A stretch of 64,000 nucleotides of DNA from Paramecium octaurelia (Eukaryota; Ciliophora; Oligohymenophorea; Peniculida; Parameciidae), in contig CAJJDP010000043.1 in the NCBI GenBank assembly GCA_905182995.1, positions 441,483 through 505,482 on the forward strand, written 5' to 3'. The notes beneath the pieces were generated by a model. It did not search any database. It was given only the letters and a program-made list of their open reading frames with translations, and was not told where the DNA came from. Shown here piece by piece: positions 59,314 through 64,000 of this stretch (position 1 is the stretch's first letter; each line of letters begins with the position of its first letter). The position numbers and the translations under genes are program-made.

Positions 59314-61964
59314 ATGGTAAAAAAGTTATTAATTATCATTATTTAATAGAAATATTGATAAGAAATCATTAAGATCCTATATTATCATTAAATTTTAAAA
59401 TCCCAGGTTCATATCCTGGCCAAATAAGAGATTTTGAATTATTTTATACAGAGCCATTAATAAAGGTTCCAACTTTAAATGAAGGTTGTTTAGAGTAAAT
59501 TGATGAGAAATGTCTGATTTGCCAAGAAGGTTGGATTTAAGCTGAATTCTTTGAAAATTGTCATCCAATTTGTGGAAATGGAATTATAGAAGGTCAAGAA
59601 GAATGTGATGATCATAATCTAACATCTAATCATACATGTTTTTAATGTAAATATTAATGTGTACAATTTTGTTAAATTTGTTAATTTGGAATTTGTTTAC
59701 AATGTATAGATGGATTTACACTTGTTGGATTTACTTGTGATCCTGTGTGTGGAGATGTTAATTTAACTCCATATTCAGTTGAGTAATGTGAATTGGCAGT
59801 TAATGGGGTATGGGATGGTTGTAAGGATTGCAGATTTATTTAAATTGCTGATTGTAAAACTCACTACTTTTCAATTTGCTTGGAGTGTGATATAGGATTT
59901 TAGATGATAGAAAATGTATGTTATCCTAATTGCGGAGATAAAATCATTCTGGAATAATATGAGGATTGCGATGATGGAAATTTACAACCTTATGATGGAT
60001 GCTATTAATGCAAATTCCAATGTATTGAAGATTGCAACATATGTAATCGAGGATAATGCATTTTGAAGTGCTCAGAAGGATATTAATTTATAAACGATAG
60101 TTGTCACTCTGTTTGTGGTGACCAAATGGTCACAAAAGAAGAAGATTGCGATGATGGAAATTCAATATAGTTTGATGGTTGTTTTTAGTGCAAGTATTCT
60201 TGTCCAGAAAATTGTATTGATTGCTATAAAGGTAATTGTTTAGAGTGCAATTATCAATACGAGTTATTAATTTCGAATGAATGCAAATTATAATTAAAAT
60301 GCGGAGATGGATTGCTTTACGAATAAGAGGAATGTGATGATGGAAATTATGAAGCAGCCGATGGATGCTATGATTGTTTAATTGAATAAAATTGGATTTG
60401 CATAACAATAACAAGAGATTCTCCTAGCTAATGCACTTTTGTTCAAGCTCCAAACCTAGGAATAAATTATCTTAATATGACTTAAAATAAATAATATATT
60501 AGCCTCTAATTTAATTAATAAGTATAGATATATACATCATAACCCTTATCAGAAACTATATATTTTGAATTATTAGAAATAGACAAAAAGCACTGGAACA
60601 GCAGCTTATTTATAATATAGGATGTTGAATCATATTTAAGTTTTGGAGAGTACGTTATTTAAATAGAAGTTAACTAACTGCTTGACTTTAGGCCAGTCTT
60701 GAAAATTGGAGTAAATCAAACAGTTGCTAATATCATGGGTGTTGTTTTGGTTGATTCTGAAAAATACATTAAATTAGAATACCCAAAATATCTAGATGAA
60801 ACACAGAAGCAATATTCTTAAAGTTTGAAAAGTGTTAATGAATATTTAATTTATAGTTTATCTGGGATTACTGCAGTAAGTCTTCTATTAGGAAGTGGAG
60901 ATTTATTTGTTGAAATTTTGGCGATCCTTTAATTTTAGCAGTACTTAAGATATCTCAATTTATTATTCCCTGAAAATCTAGAGATTTATTTTTCTATTAA
61001 TGATCTGATAACTATTCAACCTCTCTTGGATTTTATGCAATTTCCACAATTCTTCTAGATTATTGATATTTAGTCAAATTAAGAATATTCTAATGGAAAA
61101 TTTAAAATGTATAAATAAAGCACAAACTTACTAACAAATCTTTCTTGCCAAATACTTTAATGCTTGGGATTTTTATTCCTTATATTATTGATGAAATGGA
61201 TTAAAAGAGTTTTATACTCATGGATATTTTGTTCTAGGTTCTTTTACTATATGTCGAAGTTGTCATTATACATTAATCCAAAATACATTTTTAAGTTTAG
61301 TTAATCTTATTATAATATTTGCCAGGATTTGCTAAAATTAGAGAAATTTATGTCCCTTTATGGATTATAAAAAGTCTTACTCCTCAATGGCTGGGATATG
61401 ATTTTTAAAACTCTATTGTCTACTCAAAACATCTAAGCCAAAAATTACTTAGATATTGTACAACTTGTTATCATAGGCATTCTTCTCATTCTGTACTTTA
61501 GCATAATACTAAATATTTTCAAAGTTAATCAAAAACTATCAAAAGGTAGCCAATATGAGTAGTTTTAAATTCAAAATTTTGGCAGATAATTTTTCTTTAT
61601 TTTTTTCTTGATTTATAGCTAAAATTCACAAATACTTTAATTGGGACTTCTCCTCTTAACAAGCTTATTTTAAATCAGATTAGTTTATAATTATCGTAGT
61701 GTCTTTAATTCAAAGAATTATATTGTGTAGATGGTGGTTGAGATATCAGTATTTACTTTTATGTGTAGTTCATTTTTATATATATAGGAGTTTAATGAGT
61801 ATTTTATTTAAAATAATAAAATTAAGCTAGGGTGGATTCAAGCAATCTTATTATCTCAAGGTATAATTATAGAATTGATTATGATTTCCTAAGAGGTTTT
61901 ATTAAAATTGATCTAGAAATGTAGAAAAAAGTCAGAAGTTGTGGATAATCTAAAAAAACTATGA
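58579..61964 (+). CDS. Secreted/membrane protein with CDDGN (DUF4215-type) cysteine-rich repeats (1119 aa)
   Basis: ATG 58579 begins a signal peptide (MIIFIFLIYITRQTQ). A 26-nt intron (58667-58692) follows, and then one open frame to TGA 61962-61964, 1119 aa in total. Residues 20-300 are an ectodomain with paired cysteines (NCGDVEYFGPS, GWTFVSNNSQYQ). Residues about 300-600 hold cysteine-rich repeats of the form CGxG...EECDDGN...DGCxxC (CGNGIIEGQEECDDHN; EDCDDGNLQPYDGCYQC; EEDCDDGNSIQFDGCFQC; CGDGLLYEQEECDDGN). A beta-rich region follows. The last 350 residues contain several membrane segments (ILQCLGFLFLILLMKW, LVIIGILLILYFSIIL, FFFIFFLIYS) and a charged tail. This family is large in Paramecium and Tetrahymena; function is unknown, presumably at the cell surface. 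Confidence 0.88.
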
Positions 61965-62157
61965 ATTTTACAACTAATTTGTTACAAATCAAAGTGAATA
62001 AAAATTATTTTTTTCAGTCACTTTGAAATATAATACAAAATCTATTCTTAATCTTATAATTATAAATAGATTATGATATTATATATTAATTAAATTTATT
62101 TTTCATATCTTGTAAATCTCTAGATATTATAGGTAAATTAATAGCAACAATGATAGA
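61965..62157. other. Short spacer after the CDDGN gene
   Basis: AT-rich, with no feature recognised. Confidence 0.5.
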
Positions 62158-62531
62158 TCTATTTTCTAAGTTGGTACTCGATATGTTTTGAAACTCGATT
62201 GCAAAAGCTAAGAATATGATACTCATATGTTATTCTAATAAAAATTATTAACTCCCTTATGTATTAGCCCTAGGTATACATAAGAAGATCTAAATATTAA
62301 TGCGGCGATTAATGTTATGCAGTAATAAATACATTCTTTACCTCACTATTATATAAATATTATTATCACATGATAGAAGGTTTAAGGTCTATCAGGTGTT
62401 GTTTTTATAGAAAAATATTTCTCAATTTACAAAATATGATTTTATAAATCAATTGAATTATCAACACAGCTTAGAACTTCCTAAGGAATGGACATAATAG
62501 TAGAAAAAATATAATTTTATATAGCCAATAT
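62158..62531 (+). pseudogene. Coding relic
   Basis: A plus-strand frame, interrupted once by TGA near 62209, reads IDLFSKLVLDMF before it and LPYVLALGIHKKI, HDRRFKVYQVLFLQ, FTKYDFINQLNYQHSLELPK and EWTQQQKKYNFIQPI after it, ending at a TGA near 62529. No start or domain is seen. The last part is the most protein-like. Confidence 0.4.
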
Positions 62532-62905
62532 GATTGAAAGTTCATATCATAATTATGAATGAAACTAGAGTATGAATTGAAATAATTTCCTCATTTTTGG
62601 AAAAGAGCTAAGCAAAAAATAAAATCATATTATTTACAAATTTTTGATATCTTGTCTGTAAATTTAGATTACAGCTTTAATATTGTTAAATTATATAGCA
62701 TAGGCTTGAATTATCATGATATCATCCATCCACATTTGAATGATTAACATATTAGTTTGTAGTTAATTCTCGCTGTTTCACACATCCTAATTCTTATAAT
62801 GAGTTTAACCATTATTTCTCAAATAGGAAACATTAGCATAGCAAACTTAATTGTCCCATAATCTTTATTGATATTTGTATCCCCTAAAAATATTAAAATC
62901 AATTT
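62532..62905. other. No gene recognised
   Basis: AT-rich sequence without a coherent frame. Confidence 0.4.
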
Positions 62906-63020
62906 ACTTTCAAAGTTACCTCTTCTCCCTTAGATAGAATGCTGTTTTCCTATAACTAATCAGTTGCCTCTTTAGTGAATCTTGGATTGAATTTATTCGA
63001 AATAAATTATATTCAATATA
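62906..63020 (-). pseudogene. Short coding relic
   Basis: A minus-strand piece reads FNPRFTKEATDQLQENSILS then KGEEVTLKVN before a TGA near 62900. It is preceded by a TGA in frame and has no start, so only a fragment of a gene remains. Confidence 0.3.
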
Positions 63021-63589
63021 CCAAAATGTAAATGTGATTTGCTTGAAGATTAAACTGTAAAGTTGTAATATTTAATTTCAAATGATATATCTAGTATTCA
63101 TAGCTTTATTAAATTTCTAAATTATATAGTATTGGATTTCCTAAAATCACATCTAAAATTGAGTTCCTCCAATTCGATACACACTTGGACCAATTTTAAG
63201 CAAAAATCCAGTCTTATTTCAAAAGCAATAGCCATTTTTGTCACCTTTAATTTAAGATAAGAATAAATAGATGCTACAATGGCTTTAAAGTACCTTATAA
63301 TAAATTTGAGATATATGGCAAAAAAAAATGACTTATAAAATCCAAATGTTATTTTTCTTACTTGATTGATCATAATGATTTTTTTTTTTGTGTTAACCAA
63401 GAAATGGAATGAATGTTCTTAAAACATGGATTTGATTTTTATGTTATAGCATAATTAGGAAAGGACCAGAATGAGAAGCCAAAGGTAATGGTTTTTATAA
63501 TTGATGTAAAAAGTTGATACTGAATCAATAGTAATAGGAACTTAATTTTACTTCATTAATGCACTATTAAACATAAATCAGAAAAAAGA

Positions 63590-63960
63590 ATATTTAAAAG
63601 TATACAAATTAGGATTTCTTTGAGATATAGAGGAGCCTTTACTTCTTATTTGATAATTGGTAGTAAAGTTGGATTATGGATTGATATATACGAAAATTAT
63701 TATTGATGATTATGCATTATATATTATTAGCTGATGTAAAATTACTCAAATAGGAGAGAATTAGGTTAAGTATAAAATTTGTAGATGGGATACAATTTTT
63801 TAAAACAAAATTATGTATAAAAAAAATATTATTTAGAGTTTAAAATACAATAAAAGCACTAATAATAATCAGAATGGATTGTAAAATGGAATATGAATAG
63901 AATTAAATGAGAATTTTTATTAGTATTATAAAGATCACTACTTTAAAGTTGCTGTTAAGT
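63590..63960 (+). pseudogene. Possible relic of a KVGxW-type repeat protein
   Basis: A plus-strand piece reads YRGAFTSYLIIGSKVGLWID followed by IYENYY. Paramecium has families with repeated G-x-K-V-G-x-W units related to MORN repeats, and the SKVGLW segment resembles one unit. Only one or two poor units can be seen and the frame is broken, so this is a weak call. Confidence 0.25.
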
Positions 63961-64000
63961 TATATACAGAAAAGAATATAAAGCAATATTAATACTATTT

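Noticed and set aside
60130-60414. Minus-strand 94-codon ORF rich in H, I and L
   Set aside because: It is antisense to the CDDGN repeats of the intact plus-strand gene.
1-64000. CRISPR arrays, bacterial operons, rRNA genes, telomere repeats
   Set aside because: None was seen; the repeats present are contig overlaps, WD40 units, short microsatellites and one large duplication.

Overview
The window is ciliate nuclear DNA, most like a Paramecium macronuclear scaffold. It is very AT-rich. Long frames appear only when TAA and TAG are read as glutamine and TGA is the sole stop. Many genes are broken by tiny introns (mostly 20-29 nt, usually GTA...TAG). Standard-code ORFs here are meaningless. Trichocyst matrix proteins and PH-kinases of the type seen here are typical of Paramecium. 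Gene spacing is very tight, with two divergent start-codon pairs only 38-39 bp apart.

Layout. About 0.7-35 kb is mostly intact and gene-dense. It holds a Q-rich protein (minus), a PH-domain Ser/Thr kinase, an acidic/basic protein (minus), a coiled-coil protein (minus), a CEP78-like LRR/centrosome protein, an importin-7/8-like karyopherin, a small Q-rich ORF, a 4-TM protein, two small proteins (minus, one with DGTGRD motifs), a trichocyst matrix protein (minus), LSm3, a membrane hybrid histidine kinase, a second protein kinase, an MFS transporter and a 14-repeat WD40/pentapeptide protein. A broken LINE (minus) lies near 29.2-30.7 kb, and a GC-richer ORF relic of unknown origin near 23.5-24.2 kb. 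About 35-58.5 kb is a graveyard: many stretches are clearly protein-like but frame-broken, on both strands, including a P-loop GTPase relic and a Tc1/mariner-type transposase relic. One large intact gene follows (58.6-62.0 kb), a secreted/membrane protein with CDDGN cysteine-rich repeats. The last 2 kb again holds coding relics.

Assembly. Seven isolated N bases (19631, 25528, 32430, 41204, 45733, 49889, 52679) each sit between two near-identical 1.2-2.1 kb copies. This is how overlapping contigs look when joined end to end without merging. Removing one copy restores a single open WD40 gene whose length is a multiple of three. One further 2.9 kb duplication (53459/56425) has no N and differs by a 77-nt deletion, so it may be real or allelic. 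There is also a 968-base N gap.

Functionally the intact genes are ordinary cell machinery: signalling kinases, nuclear import, RNA decay/splicing, basal body and secretory-granule proteins. They do not form one pathway. I did not find a convincing new biological system. The most useful leads are the repeated pattern of frames interrupted by a lone TGA, the very short divergent intergenic spaces, and transposon relics surviving in DNA that otherwise looks macronuclear. All gene models are hand translations; splice sites were chosen by frame continuity and not verified by any search.
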